Positions 43,461 to 51,694 of a stretch of DNA of 64,000 nucleotides are shown here, piece by piece. Made by a program: the position numbers and the translations under genes. The stretch comes from Terriglobia bacterium. GTDB lineage: Bacteria > Acidobacteriota > Terriglobia > Terriglobales > Acidobacteriaceae. Below the pieces are notes generated by a model that was not told the origin of the DNA, searched no databases, and was given only the letters and a program-made list of their open reading frames with translations. The stretch lies in the NCBI GenBank assembly GCA_020072815.1, contig JAIQGE010000001.1:310001-374000 (forward strand), read 5' to 3'. Every line of letters starts with the position of its first letter. Position 1 is the stretch's first letter.

Positions 43461-43492
43461 AATCTGAATTGGTGAGTGAGCGAGGAGAGTTC

Positions 43493-45148
43493 ATGAAATT
43501 TTTACGTCAAATTAGTTTCCTTGTGCTGGCCGCCGGAATGGCTCTGGCCCAGACCAGCACGTCCAGTAGTCCCACTGTTGCCGACGAGCTGAAAGCTTTG
43601 CGTGAGGCCATTGCCGCGCAGCAGAAGCAGATTTCGCAACAACAACGCCAGATAGAAACCTTGACGCAGGCGCTGGAAGATAAGAACGCCGGCACGCCGC
43701 ACGTAGCCGACGCTTCGCTGCGCGTGCCCGCGTCCCAGCCTGCGGTAGTGCCTGCCGCAGCCGTGCAAGAGGGCAAGACGGAAGCCAAAGAATCACCGCT
43801 TTCAGTCAGGATCGGCGGTACCGAATGGACACCGGGCGGATTCATGGATTTCCAGAACATCTTCCGCACGGTGAACACCGGCAACGTGGTCTCTACCGGC
43901 TTCAACGCCATTCCCTTCAATAACACGGCGGCCGGACAGCTCACCGAATACCGCTCCACCGGACAGTACTCACGCTGGAACCTCAAAGTCACCGGCAAGT
44001 ACGCAAACACTAATCTGCTGGGCTATGTGGAAGGCGACTTCAACGGCAATGATGCCGCCAACGTGTTCGTCACCACCAACCCGCACACCCTGCGTTTGCG
44101 TCTTTACTATTTGAACGCCAAGCACGGCCACTGGGAGTTCACTGCCGGACAAGCCTGGGGTCTGATCACGCCGAACAAGATCGGGGTAGGCCCCAACCCA
44201 GGGGACCTGTCCACGACGATGGCCACCGACGGCAACATCCACGTGGGCGTGCCCTACGCTCGTGATGGCCAGTTCCGCGTGGCGATCCATCCTAACGAGC
44301 ACTTCTCCTGGGCCGCCTCAGTGGAAAATCCGCAGCAGATCACCAACGGCGAAGTCATCACGCCGACGGCATTTGCCACGGTGCTGGGCACGCAGATTGA
44401 TGGAGTGGCCACGCCCGGCGTGCCCAACGCCTTCCCGGACATCGTGAGCAAAATGGCCTGGGACACCAAGTTTGGAGCGCGCGCTTTCCACATCGAAGCC
44501 GGCGGCCTGATTACCTCCACCAAACTCGCGGTGCAGCCCACTCCGGTTGTGCCCGGCGAGGCCTTCAATAAGCATTCCAAGATCGGCTCGGGATTGATGG
44601 GCGGAGTCAACTTTGAGCTGTTCAAAAACTTCCGTCTGCTCAGCTACGGCGCCTACGGCGCGGGCATCGGCCGGTACTTCATCGGCTTTGGACCGCAGTA
44701 CGTGGTTGTTCCCTCGGGCACCACTTGCACCAGCGCGGGCGGTTGCGACGTGAACATATCCATGGTCCATGCCGCCACTGGTTACGGTGGAGTGGAAACG
44801 CAACTGGGCTCCAAAACACAACTAGCGGCGTATTACGGCGGCGAGTACTACCAGCGCAGCTCCTTCGCCGACATTACCTCACCCGCGGTCGTGAAGCCGA
44901 TTATCGGCTTTGGCGGCGCCGGTTCGGCCAACACCAACAACCGGGCCATCCAGGAGGGTAGCTTCGTAATCACCCAAACCTTGTGGAAGAACCCGCAGTT
45001 TGGCGCCCTGCTGTTCATCAATGACGCCAGCTACTCCACCCGCGCTCCTTGGTTCGTCAACAAGAACGTCACTACCGGCGCTCTGCTGGCGCCCAAGAAC
45101 GCGCACATGTTCATGGACCACGTGGTGCTTCGTTACGTTCTGCCGTAG
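43493..45148 (+). CDS. Outer-membrane porin B (paralog of porin A)
   Basis: 551 aa from the ATG at 43493, with GAGGAGAG upstream; the frame is open to 43409 through the leader element but that start is not used in porin A. Signal peptide (ISFLVLAAGMALAQ), Gln-rich coiled coil (AIAAQQKQISQQQRQIETL), then the barrel (GGFMDFQNIFRTVNTGN, YRSTGQYSRWNLKV, LLGYVEGDFNGNDAANVFV, WEFTAGQAWGL, APKNAHMFMDHVVLRYVLP). The order of strands matches porin A throughout. Strands differ mainly in the external loops, so substrate range may differ. Confidence 0.85.
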   Translation: MKFLRQISFLVLAAGMALAQTSTSSSPTVADELKALREAIAAQQKQISQQQRQIETLTQALEDKNAGTPHVADASLRVPASQPAVVPAAAVQEGKTEAKESPLSVRIGGTEWTPGGFMDFQNIFRTVNTGNVVSTGFNAIPFNNTAAGQLTEYRSTGQYSRWNLKVTGKYANTNLLGYVEGDFNGNDAANVFVTTNPHTLRLRLYYLNAKHGHWEFTAGQAWGLITPNKIGVGPNPGDLSTTMATDGNIHVGVPYARDGQFRVAIHPNEHFSWAASVENPQQITNGEVITPTAFATVLGTQIDGVATPGVPNAFPDIVSKMAWDTKFGARAFHIEAGGLITSTKLAVQPTPVVPGEAFNKHSKIGSGLMGGVNFELFKNFRLLSYGAYGAGIGRYFIGFGPQYVVVPSGTTCTSAGGCDVNISMVHAATGYGGVETQLGSKTQLAAYYGGEYYQRSSFADITSPAVVKPIIGFGGAGSANTNNRAIQEGSFVITQTLWKNPQFGALLFINDASYSTRAPWFVNKNVTTGALLAPKNAHMFMDHVVLRYVLP

Positions 45149-45169
45149 CACTCTGTGTCCGCTTTTCCT

Positions 45170-45202
45170 GAGCGCCGGTTCCTGCCGGCGCTCTTTTATT
45201 TT
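45170..45202 (+). terminator. Terminator of porin B
   Basis: GAGCGCCGG / CCGGCGCTC, nine base pairs, six-base loop, then TTTTATTTT. It is similar in stem to the porin A terminator. Confidence 0.95.
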
Positions 45203-45411
45203 GTCGCTGCGCTCCACACCGCTTGCGATTTTCGTCTCCGCAGAGATTCCTCTGCACTTGAAACCAGCCCCTCGCCGCGCAAGCCGGGCCCGCGCCTTAA
45301 AGTTGCAGCCGGGGGAAATGTCGCTGCGCTCCACACCGCTTGCGATTTTCGTCTCCGCAGAGATTCCTCTGCACCTGAAACCAGCCGCTCGCCGCGCAAG
45401 CCGGGCTCGCG
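45202..45411 (+). repeat. Tandem 93-bp direct repeats, two copies
   Basis: 45202-45294 and 45319-45411 differ at only a few positions, 117 bases apart from start to start. Each begins TGTCGCTGCGCTCCACACCG and ends GCCGGG(C/T)(C/T)CGCG. A divergent relative is at 43090. Confidence 0.9.
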
Positions 45412-45450
45412 TGTAACCACTACACGCCTCTAATTTAGAATAGAGCCCTG

Positions 45451-46278
45451 ATGCGAACCGCTTGCTTCCTGATGTCGTTGGCATGTTTGTTGTCCGGGCA
45501 AAGCGTGTTCTCCCAGCCCGTTCAAGGCAAACACGCGCGCGTTGAGCTGTTGTCGCGCCAAGCATCCGTGACGCCCGGCGCGGAACTCATGCTGGGCGTG
45601 CACTTCATGCTGGAAAAAGGCTGGCATATTTATTGGATCAACCCCGGCGACTCCGGCCAGCCTCCGGCTTTCAAGTGGCAGCTGCCCAACGGATTCACCG
45701 CAGGCGACGTTCGCTGGCCCCGCCCGGAACGCATGCAGAATTCCCCGATGATCGCCGACTACGGCTACCACGATGACGTCCTGCTCACGGTCCCGGTCCG
45801 TGCGCCGCAAGCGATCGCCGGTGGCAAGGCTCTGGCCATCGAAGTGGAAGCCAAATGGCTGATCTGCCGCGAAGTCTGCATCCCCGATAAAGCTAAGCTG
45901 GCGCTCTCTCTGCCGGTGAGCGGCGCCGCCAAGAACGATCCAGCCACCGCCAGGCTTTTCGCTGACGCGGAGAAACTGCTTCCCGCACCCTGGCCGAAAG
46001 CCTGGAATGCCCGGGCAGAATCGCAAACCAGCAATTTCGTGTTGACCATTGACGCCGGCAAGCCGGTCAACAAAGCCATGTTCTTCCCGCTTGATCCGGA
46101 CCAAATTGACAATCCGGCGCCGCAGTTGCTGCGGGTGCAACCCCGGGGAGCGGCGATCGCGCTGCGCAAGTCCGACCTGCTGACTAAGCCCATCACCGTT
46201 TTGCGCGGGGTGCTGGTGCTGGCCGATGGTTCGGCTTACCGGCTGGAAGCTCCCGTGGCTGCAAAAGCGATAAAATGA
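45451..46278 (+). CDS. DsbD N-domain-like exported protein
   Basis: 275 aa. Signal peptide (residues 1-21). The body is an immunoglobulin-like DsbD-alpha domain (PF11412): WHIYWINPGDSGQPP, MIADYGYHDDVLLTVPV, and the redox pair C139 and C143 in ICREVCIPD. In DsbD the domain passes electrons to periplasmic partners, but here there is no membrane domain or thioredoxin domain in the same protein. The stop overlaps the frame of the next gene, and that gene is a redoxin, which may be its partner. Confidence 0.85.
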   Translation: MRTACFLMSLACLLSGQSVFSQPVQGKHARVELLSRQASVTPGAELMLGVHFMLEKGWHIYWINPGDSGQPPAFKWQLPNGFTAGDVRWPRPERMQNSPMIADYGYHDDVLLTVPVRAPQAIAGGKALAIEVEAKWLICREVCIPDKAKLALSLPVSGAAKNDPATARLFADAEKLLPAPWPKAWNARAESQTSNFVLTIDAGKPVNKAMFFPLDPDQIDNPAPQLLRVQPRGAAIALRKSDLLTKPITVLRGVLVLADGSAYRLEAPVAAKAIK

Positions 46279-46304
46279 ATTTCGCGCAAGTTCCAGGAGG
46301 ACCC

Positions 46305-46913
46305 ATGAGCAAGCTCCGCTATTCGCTGGTGACTCTGGGAGTCGTTTCCCTTTTGACCTTGGCCCACGCGGCCCGAGTGGGCGAGCCCGCGCCCGGTTTC
46401 ACCGCCGTGGACAGCAACGGCAAGCAGCGCAGTCTTTCTGACTACAAAGGCAAATACGTGGTGCTGGAGTGGCACAACCAGGGCTGTCCTTACACCAAGA
46501 AGCACTATGAGAGCGGCAACATGCAACGCCTGCAAAAGGAATGGACCAGCAAAGGCGTGGTATGGCTCACCGTGATCTCTTCCGCCCAGGGAACGCAGGG
46601 CTTTGTCACCCCGACGCAAGAGAACGAGTACCTGCAAAAGATGAACGCCGTGCCCACCGCCGTCCTCATGGATCCCGGCGGCAGCCTGGGACATCTCTAC
46701 GCCGCCAAGACCACGCCGCACATGTACATTATTGATCCCGGCGGCACGCTGATCTACCAAGGGGCCATTGATGATCATCCAACGTCGGACGCGGGAGACA
46801 TTCCCAAGTCCAAGAACTACGTCAACGCGGCGCTGGGTGAAGCGATGAGCGGCAAACCGGTCAGTGATGCGGCCACGCGCCCTTACGGCTGCTCAGTCAA
46901 GTACAAAGACTAG
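46305..46913 (+). CDS. Exported redoxin/thioredoxin-fold protein
   Basis: 202 aa from the ATG at 46305, with AGGAGG four bases upstream; an ATG at 46275 overlaps the upstream stop. Signal peptide (SLVTLGVVSLLTLAHA), then an AhpC/TSA-redoxin fold (GEPAPGFTAVDSNGKQRSLSDYKGKYVVLEW) with a single Cys at the active position in NQGCPYTKKHYESG, and TTPHMYIIDPGGTLIYQGAIDD with cis-Pro. The lone Cys followed by Pro-Tyr-Thr is unlike a CxxC thioredoxin, so it may be a peroxiredoxin-like or sulfenic-acid type. It pairs with the DsbD-N-like gene. Confidence 0.85.
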   Translation: MSKLRYSLVTLGVVSLLTLAHAARVGEPAPGFTAVDSNGKQRSLSDYKGKYVVLEWHNQGCPYTKKHYESGNMQRLQKEWTSKGVVWLTVISSAQGTQGFVTPTQENEYLQKMNAVPTAVLMDPGGSLGHLYAAKTTPHMYIIDPGGTLIYQGAIDDHPTSDAGDIPKSKNYVNAALGEAMSGKPVSDAATRPYGCSVKYKD

Positions 46914-46996
46914 GCGTCCGGATTGTCAGGGCGGAGATTGCCGGGCTGAAGATTTCCGGTGGAAAGGGCTCGGGGAGAGCGTGCGCGTCATAGACC

Positions 46997-48010
46997 ATGC
47001 GTCCACCATCGGAATTGCTCAGCGCTGTTGAGCCGGAGATCTCGCAGGTAGAAGCCCCGCGACTGGCGCAGGCTTCCGCGCAGCTCAGCCGCCAATACCA
47101 GGCTGGCGATTGCTCCGCGGCCGCGATAAAAACTGACGCACAGCGCGCAGCCTACCTCGCTGTCCGTCTGCCGGCCACGTACGCCGCGGCCTGGCACGTG
47201 TTCTCTGAAGTTCATCGCCTGGCACCGCACGCTGAAGTTGCCAGCATCCTGGATTTAGGCGCTGGCCCCGGGACCGCCGTCCACGCCGCCGCCGAAGTTT
47301 TCACTAGTCTCAACCAGGCAACGCTGCTGGAATCCGACGCCGCCTGGCTCGCGATGGGCCAGCGCATCGCCCAACGATGCCCCACTCCTGCAATGCAAAA
47401 TGCTCGCTGGATTCGCGGCGATATCGGCCGGGAGTTCGCCTCCGCTCCGCATGATCTGGTGGTGATTGCATATGCGCTAGGCGAACTGCATCCAAGCGAA
47501 GCCGAATCATTGCTCAAGCGGGCCTGGAATCTCACCTCCAAATTCCTGGTGGTGGTGGAGCCGGGAACCATGCGCGGGTTTGGCGTGGTGAACGCCGCGC
47601 GATCGTTCTTGATCGCCACGGGCGCCCGCCTGCTGGCGCCGTGTCCGCACCAGGGACCGTGTCCCATGGCCGCGTCCCCCAAGACCGCGTCCCCCAAGAC
47701 CGCGTCCAAAGACTGGTGCCATTTTGCCCAGCGCCTGGAGCGGACAGCGCTCCATCGCCGCCTCAAGGGCGGGGCCCTGGGCCATGAGGACGAGAAGTTT
47801 TCCTACGTCGTCGCCAGCAAAGTGGAGGCACCAGCCGCCGCGGCCCGCATCGTCCGCCATCCGCAGAAGCACGGCGGACACGTGCAGCTCGCGCTGTGCG
47901 CGCCGGAGGGCCTGAAGTCCACCACCGTAAGCCGCTCACAGAAACAGGCTTACAAGCTGGCCCGCAACGCCCGGTGGGGCCAGGCCTGGGACCCGGGCGT
48001 CGGCGACTAA
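46997..48010 (+). CDS. Rsm22-family methyltransferase-like protein
   Basis: 337 aa. The SAM-binding strand ILDLGAGPGTAVHAA, then LVVIAYALGELHPSE and LVVVEPGTMRGFGVV, match the Rsm22 family (PF09243), whose members act on the small ribosomal subunit and carry an Fe-S cluster. Cys candidates: APCPHQGPCPM, KDWCHFAQ and LALCAPEG. A 14-base DNA duplication gives the inserted KTASPKTAS between the Cys motif and DWCHF. Single gene. Confidence 0.85.
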   Translation: MRPPSELLSAVEPEISQVEAPRLAQASAQLSRQYQAGDCSAAAIKTDAQRAAYLAVRLPATYAAAWHVFSEVHRLAPHAEVASILDLGAGPGTAVHAAAEVFTSLNQATLLESDAAWLAMGQRIAQRCPTPAMQNARWIRGDIGREFASAPHDLVVIAYALGELHPSEAESLLKRAWNLTSKFLVVVEPGTMRGFGVVNAARSFLIATGARLLAPCPHQGPCPMAASPKTASPKTASKDWCHFAQRLERTALHRRLKGGALGHEDEKFSYVVASKVEAPAAAARIVRHPQKHGGHVQLALCAPEGLKSTTVSRSQKQAYKLARNARWGQAWDPGVGD

Positions 48011-48241
48011 GACGCTGGCTCGGCCAGGCCCTTCCCGTGCTGAAAACCATTCAGTGAGCGAACTAAGTATGTCGGCCCACGATGAGATGAAACGCTCCCT
48101 CCCCCTGGCGACACTATTTCTTTAGCGGAACTCTGATGCGGACGCGGCGCAGACGAAATTTTTTTTCTTGCGAAATAAAGTTGCTGCACAAGGGTTCACA
48201 AGCGAGTAGACTGTCCAGCACTAGCTGAAAGCGTATCGCCC

Positions 48242-48964
48242 ATGTCATCATCCCCCGCAAAAGACGTGCGTTCAGATCCCCCTGCCTCAGGTCTGGAATT
48301 CTTGGTGGTCGGCAGCGACAATTCCGTGTTCAAAGCAGTGTCGGCGGCGGTGCGCAAGGTCAACGGACGCCTCAACTGCGCTCCCGCGACCAGCTCTGCC
48401 AGCGATTATCTTTCCCGCCGCAAGGTGGATGGGATTGTGATTGACATGGACCTGCCCGGCGCGCTGCAACTGCTGCAAAACATCCGCTCCGGCGGCTCCA
48501 ACCGGGCGTCAGTGATTTTCGCCTGCATGGGCAACGCCCCGGAGACGCAAGGCGTGATCCGCGCCGGCGCCAACTTCGCCCTGCACCGTCCTCTGCACTC
48601 GGACAAAGTTGCCAACATCTTCAACCTGGCCACGGGCATGATGGCCGCGGAGAAGCGCCGTTATTACCGCCATCCGCTCATGGTGCCGGTGGAAATGAAA
48701 GCCAACGGCAAGGAACTGGAAAGCACCATGTGCAATCTGAGCGAAGGCGGCATGGCCATCTGGTCTCTGAATTACCACGCCAAGGGCTCCAAAGTGGAGT
48801 TTGCGTTTGACCTGCCTGCCGGCGGACGCATCCAGGGCGCGGGCGAAATCGCCTGGAACGGCACCGACGGCCTGGCCGGCATCCGCTTCAACATCCTGGC
48901 GAACGAAGTCTATTCCCAGCTCTCCAGTTGGGTGGGCCGGCGATATTCGAAGCCCGCGGCGTAA
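48242..48964 (+). CDS. PilZ protein with receiver-like N-domain
   Basis: 240 aa. Residues 15-130 look like a receiver fold (LEFLVVGSDNSVFKAVSAAVRK, VDGIVIDMDLPGALQLLQNIR) in which Asp of IDMD could be the acceptor. Residues 138-230 form PilZ with the RxxxR (RRYYRHPL) and NLSEGG motifs, so cyclic di-GMP binding is likely. It may couple phosphorylation to c-di-GMP or be a pseudo-receiver. No kinase nearby. Confidence 0.8.
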   Translation: MSSSPAKDVRSDPPASGLEFLVVGSDNSVFKAVSAAVRKVNGRLNCAPATSSASDYLSRRKVDGIVIDMDLPGALQLLQNIRSGGSNRASVIFACMGNAPETQGVIRAGANFALHRPLHSDKVANIFNLATGMMAAEKRRYYRHPLMVPVEMKANGKELESTMCNLSEGGMAIWSLNYHAKGSKVEFAFDLPAGGRIQGAGEIAWNGTDGLAGIRFNILANEVYSQLSSWVGRRYSKPAA

Positions 48965-48974
48965 GGGCAAAACC

Positions 48975-49065
48975 TAAACCACAAAGGACAGGAAGAACCA
49001 CAAAGGGCTTGCGCCGAGCCCGAACTCACCCAGACCTTTGTGTTCCTTCGTGTCCTTCGTGGTAA
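48975..49065. repeat. Inverted CCTTCGTG-type strings
   Basis: AACCACAAAGGACAGG and AACCACAAAGGG (48975-49010) face CCTTTGTGTTCCTTCGTG TCCTTCGTGG (49035-49065), in opposite orientation. The last part repeats the string at 3599-3630. Confidence 0.7.
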
Positions 49066-49090
49066 AAGATCTCTAGTTCCCTCGCGGGGG

Positions 49091-49678
49091 CTAAGACTCA
49101 TCGCCGGGGCCGCCGGGCGATCCGCACTCTTTCCACAGTTTTTCCCAATTCCAGATCCCGGACGTCACCTTGACCGGCAACGGGAATCCGAGCTGATGCG
49201 CCAGCATGCACACCTGCCCGCGATGGTGGGCTTCATGAGCAAGCATGTAGCACAGCATTTCCGGGCCAGCCGGCCAGGGCCGGGCCCAGCCGTCCCGCAA
49301 AAACTTCTTGACGCGTCCCCCGCCGCCGAGGGCTTCCGCCAGCATCTCCGCGCAGCGAGCGGCGCTCTCCGCCAATCCTTTGCGGGCCTGGTGCGGCGTG
49401 CAGTGGGCGCGGTCGAGCTGCCGTGGGACCTTCAGATGTGGAGCTGTTAGCCTGATCCACTTGGTGCGGGCGTTGTGCATGTGCGTGAAGATGGCCGCAA
49501 TGGTATGAACGCTGCCGGGAGACTTGGCCCTCCAGGCGGCGGGGTCAAGATGTTCGATAAGAAGCTGGTTCATGCGATCATTGGCGGCAAAGATCTGGAC
49601 TGCGGCCCGTCCGAGTTGAGTGTGGACCTTGTTTTCACGAGTGGCGTTTTGACGAGTGGCGCGTTGACGCGTGGCCAT
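49091..49678 (-). CDS. DinB-family protein
   Basis: 195 aa, no signal peptide. DinB four-helix bundle with the metal motif HEAHHRGQ and an upstream His in AIFTHMHNARTKW. The first residues contain a short repeat (ATRQRATRQNATREN). The family binds a metal ion and includes thiol-dependent transferases; this member's reaction is unknown. It lies 18 bases behind the DUF1801 gene. Confidence 0.85.
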   Translation of the reverse strand: MATRQRATRQNATRENKVHTQLGRAAVQIFAANDRMNQLLIEHLDPAAWRAKSPGSVHTIAAIFTHMHNARTKWIRLTAPHLKVPRQLDRAHCTPHQARKGLAESAARCAEMLAEALGGGGRVKKFLRDGWARPWPAGPEMLCYMLAHEAHHRGQVCMLAHQLGFPLPVKVTSGIWNWEKLWKECGSPGGPGDES

Positions 49679-49696
49679 GGCTCCCGACTCCTTGAC

Positions 49697-50107
49697 CTAT
49701 TTTGCGCGCATGGTGGCGACGCATTTTGCGATCAGACCCTCCAATACCTTTTGGTCAACATCGGCGAGTTTTCTGATGTACAGGCAGCCCTTGCCCGTGG
49801 TGTGCTTGCCGAGTTTGGCGAGCAGCGCCTCGGCGCCCCCGGCCCCCAACCTGAGGTAGAGCACGGTTGCGGCCTTGCGCGGTGAGAAACCGACGAGCGG
49901 CATGTCGCCCTCCCGTCCGCTCTCGTAGGTGTAGTGGTAGCTGCCGAAGCCGATGATCGAGGGTCCCCACATCTTCGGCTTTTCGCCCGTCGCGCTTTGC
50001 ATGAGTTTGACCAGTGCTTTCGCGTCCGCGCGCTTGGTTGGGTCCGCAATCGCACTGATATACGCCGTTACGCTGATGCTGGTCGGTTTGGTTTTGTTCT
50101 CCGCCAT
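49697..50107 (-). CDS. DUF1801-family protein
   Basis: 136 aa from the ATG at 50107 (AAGG upstream); the frame extends to 50197. DUF1801 (YdhG-like): VTAYISAIADPTKRADAKALVKLM, KMWGPSIIGFGSYHYTYESGREGDMPLVGFSPRKAATVLYL, GKGCLYIRKLADVDQ. Function unknown, cytoplasmic. Predicted operon with the DinB gene downstream. Confidence 0.85.
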   Translation of the reverse strand: MAENKTKPTSISVTAYISAIADPTKRADAKALVKLMQSATGEKPKMWGPSIIGFGSYHYTYESGREGDMPLVGFSPRKAATVLYLRLGAGGAEALLAKLGKHTTGKGCLYIRKLADVDQKVLEGLIAKCVATMRAK

Positions 50108-50207
50108 TCGCTTTGCCTTTGCAACGATACGCTGAACATCTTTTATCGCGAGGATTTGTGAACGCCGCTGAAGTCCGCGTTCCTCAGTGTCCTCCATGGT
50201 GAAAGCG

Positions 50208-50828
50208 CTATTGCCGGCTGGCCGGCGGCACGATTCCGTTCATGCGCAGGTACTCCACCATCTGGCCGTATTCGTCGGCTGCGTGAATCACCGCGCCGGA
50301 AGCCACAAACAAACGAGGCTGCGTGCCGCGGAAGAACGGGACCTGCTCCAGCGCGTTTTCGGTGGTCAAGGCCTTGGCCGCGCGATGTCCCACGGCGAAC
50401 GAGTCCTTCAGGAACTGGATGATCTCGGCTTTCTTTGTCAATTCATCCGGGCCATTCGGGCCCTTGATGTTCTCCGGCATCTTCTCGCCGGTCAATGTGG
50501 TCCAGAAACGGAAGTTGGCGGTGGCCGTGTGCTTGACCAGTTGCGCGAAGGTGCGCACGTCCTTGTAGGAGCTGCCGGGGATGTTGAGGCTGGCCGGAGT
50601 GAAATTGAATTTGTCTTCGGGCATGGCCTCGGCGGCCTCTACCACGTACTTTTCGTACTGGCTGACTTGGCGGTCCACCACAGATGCGATGCTCGCCGGG
50701 GGTTGTGGCGCGGCCTGGGCCTGGGGCGCAGGAGCGGCGGGGGCAGCCGGCTTGTCTTTATCTTGGGCCGCGACCGCAATGGCAAAACTGAGGGCCGTCA
50801 ACAAGCAAAAAACTCTCAAATACTTCAT
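50208..50828 (-). CDS. Exported DinB-like protein, paralog 1
   Basis: 206 aa, AAGGAG before the ATG. Signal peptide (ALSFAIAVAAQ), Ala/Pro-rich linker, then a DinB-like bundle: EAAEAMPEDKFNFTP, VRTFAQLVKHTATANFRFW, VGHRAAKALTTENAL, IHAADEYGQMVEYLRMNGIVPPAS. The second His of the HxxxHxGQ metal motif is Glu here (HAADEYGQ), unlike paralogs 2 and 3. Periplasmic. Third of three tandem copies in reading order. Confidence 0.85.
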   Translation of the reverse strand: MKYLRVFCLLTALSFAIAVAAQDKDKPAAPAAPAPQAQAAPQPPASIASVVDRQVSQYEKYVVEAAEAMPEDKFNFTPASLNIPGSSYKDVRTFAQLVKHTATANFRFWTTLTGEKMPENIKGPNGPDELTKKAEIIQFLKDSFAVGHRAAKALTTENALEQVPFFRGTQPRLFVASGAVIHAADEYGQMVEYLRMNGIVPPASRQ

Positions 50829-51024
50829 GGACTTTGTTCTCCTTCACTCTTTGGATGACTGCGGGTCTCAGCGTGAAACCATATCATGGATGCAGGCGGA
50901 GGGGAACGTCGCGCTCCATGGCCTCGTCGCGAGCGACTGCGCCACAAAAAACACGGAGGTTCGCTTCGCCTCCGTGTTCCGCTGCGGTGATAGGGACCCC
51001 TCGTAAGGCTCGGGATGGGGAAAC

Positions 51025-51630
51025 TTAGCTTTGTGCCCGGCTGGCCGGTGGAATGATGCCGTTCATGCGCAGGTACTCCACCATCTGGCCGTAGTGATCA
51101 AAGGCATGCGCCGCGGCAAACATGGACAAGAACAAACGCGTTGATTTGCCTTTGCCGAGCGGCACTGGCTGCCCCATGTTCTCATTGGTAAGTGACAGGC
51201 AAGCGCGATGTCCCATGGCAAAAGAATCCTTCAGCAGTTTGATGATGTCGGCTTTCGCGGTCATGGAGGCCGGGCCGTTATCTTCGCTGACGTCCACGGG
51301 CGGCTTCTCGCCCAGAACGGCCGAGAAAAATGCAAAGTTGGTGACGGCGATATGCTTTACTTCCTCCGCGAAGGTCTTCACGCCCTTGTATTCGCTGCCC
51401 TGGATCTTCAGGTTGTCCGGCGTGAAGTTGTATTTTTCTTCCGGCATGGCTTCAGCTGCGCCCACAATTTCCCGCTCGGCGGTCTTCAATTGGTTGTCCA
51501 CGATGGTTGATACCGGAAGGGCCGCCTGCTCGGCCTGCGGCTTGGCGGCCGCTGTCGCGGCGGATTGGGCCAGGGCCACAGTGGCCAAGGACATCAGCAG
51601 GCACAGGAAAAAGGTTCTATTCAGTTTCAT
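51025..51630 (-). CDS. Exported DinB-like protein, paralog 2
   Basis: 201 aa, GAGGAG before the ATG. Signal peptide (LCLLMSLATVALAQ). GAAEAMPEEKYNFTP, VKTFAEEVKHIAVTNFAFF, FAMGHRACLSLTNENM and AAHAFDHYGQMVEYLRMNGIIPPAS. Both His of the metal motif are present. About 196 bases separate it from paralog 1. It may share a transcript with paralog 3. Confidence 0.85.
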   Translation of the reverse strand: MKLNRTFFLCLLMSLATVALAQSAATAAAKPQAEQAALPVSTIVDNQLKTAEREIVGAAEAMPEEKYNFTPDNLKIQGSEYKGVKTFAEEVKHIAVTNFAFFSAVLGEKPPVDVSEDNGPASMTAKADIIKLLKDSFAMGHRACLSLTNENMGQPVPLGKGKSTRLFLSMFAAAHAFDHYGQMVEYLRMNGIIPPASRAQS

Positions 51631-51694
51631 GCTTTCATCTCCTCAAGAATTTACCGGCAAAAGTTTCTCACGGAGGCGCTGCCATCCGGAAGCG

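Larger units (their letters stand above)
43032..43492. other. Region between the porins
   Basis: Terminator of porin A, a 93-bp-repeat relative at 43090-43171, then the promoter and leader of porin B. No gene except the possible upstream ORF. Confidence 0.65.
45149..45450. other. Region after porin B
   Basis: Terminator of porin B and two tandem 93-bp repeats. No gene. Confidence 0.7.
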
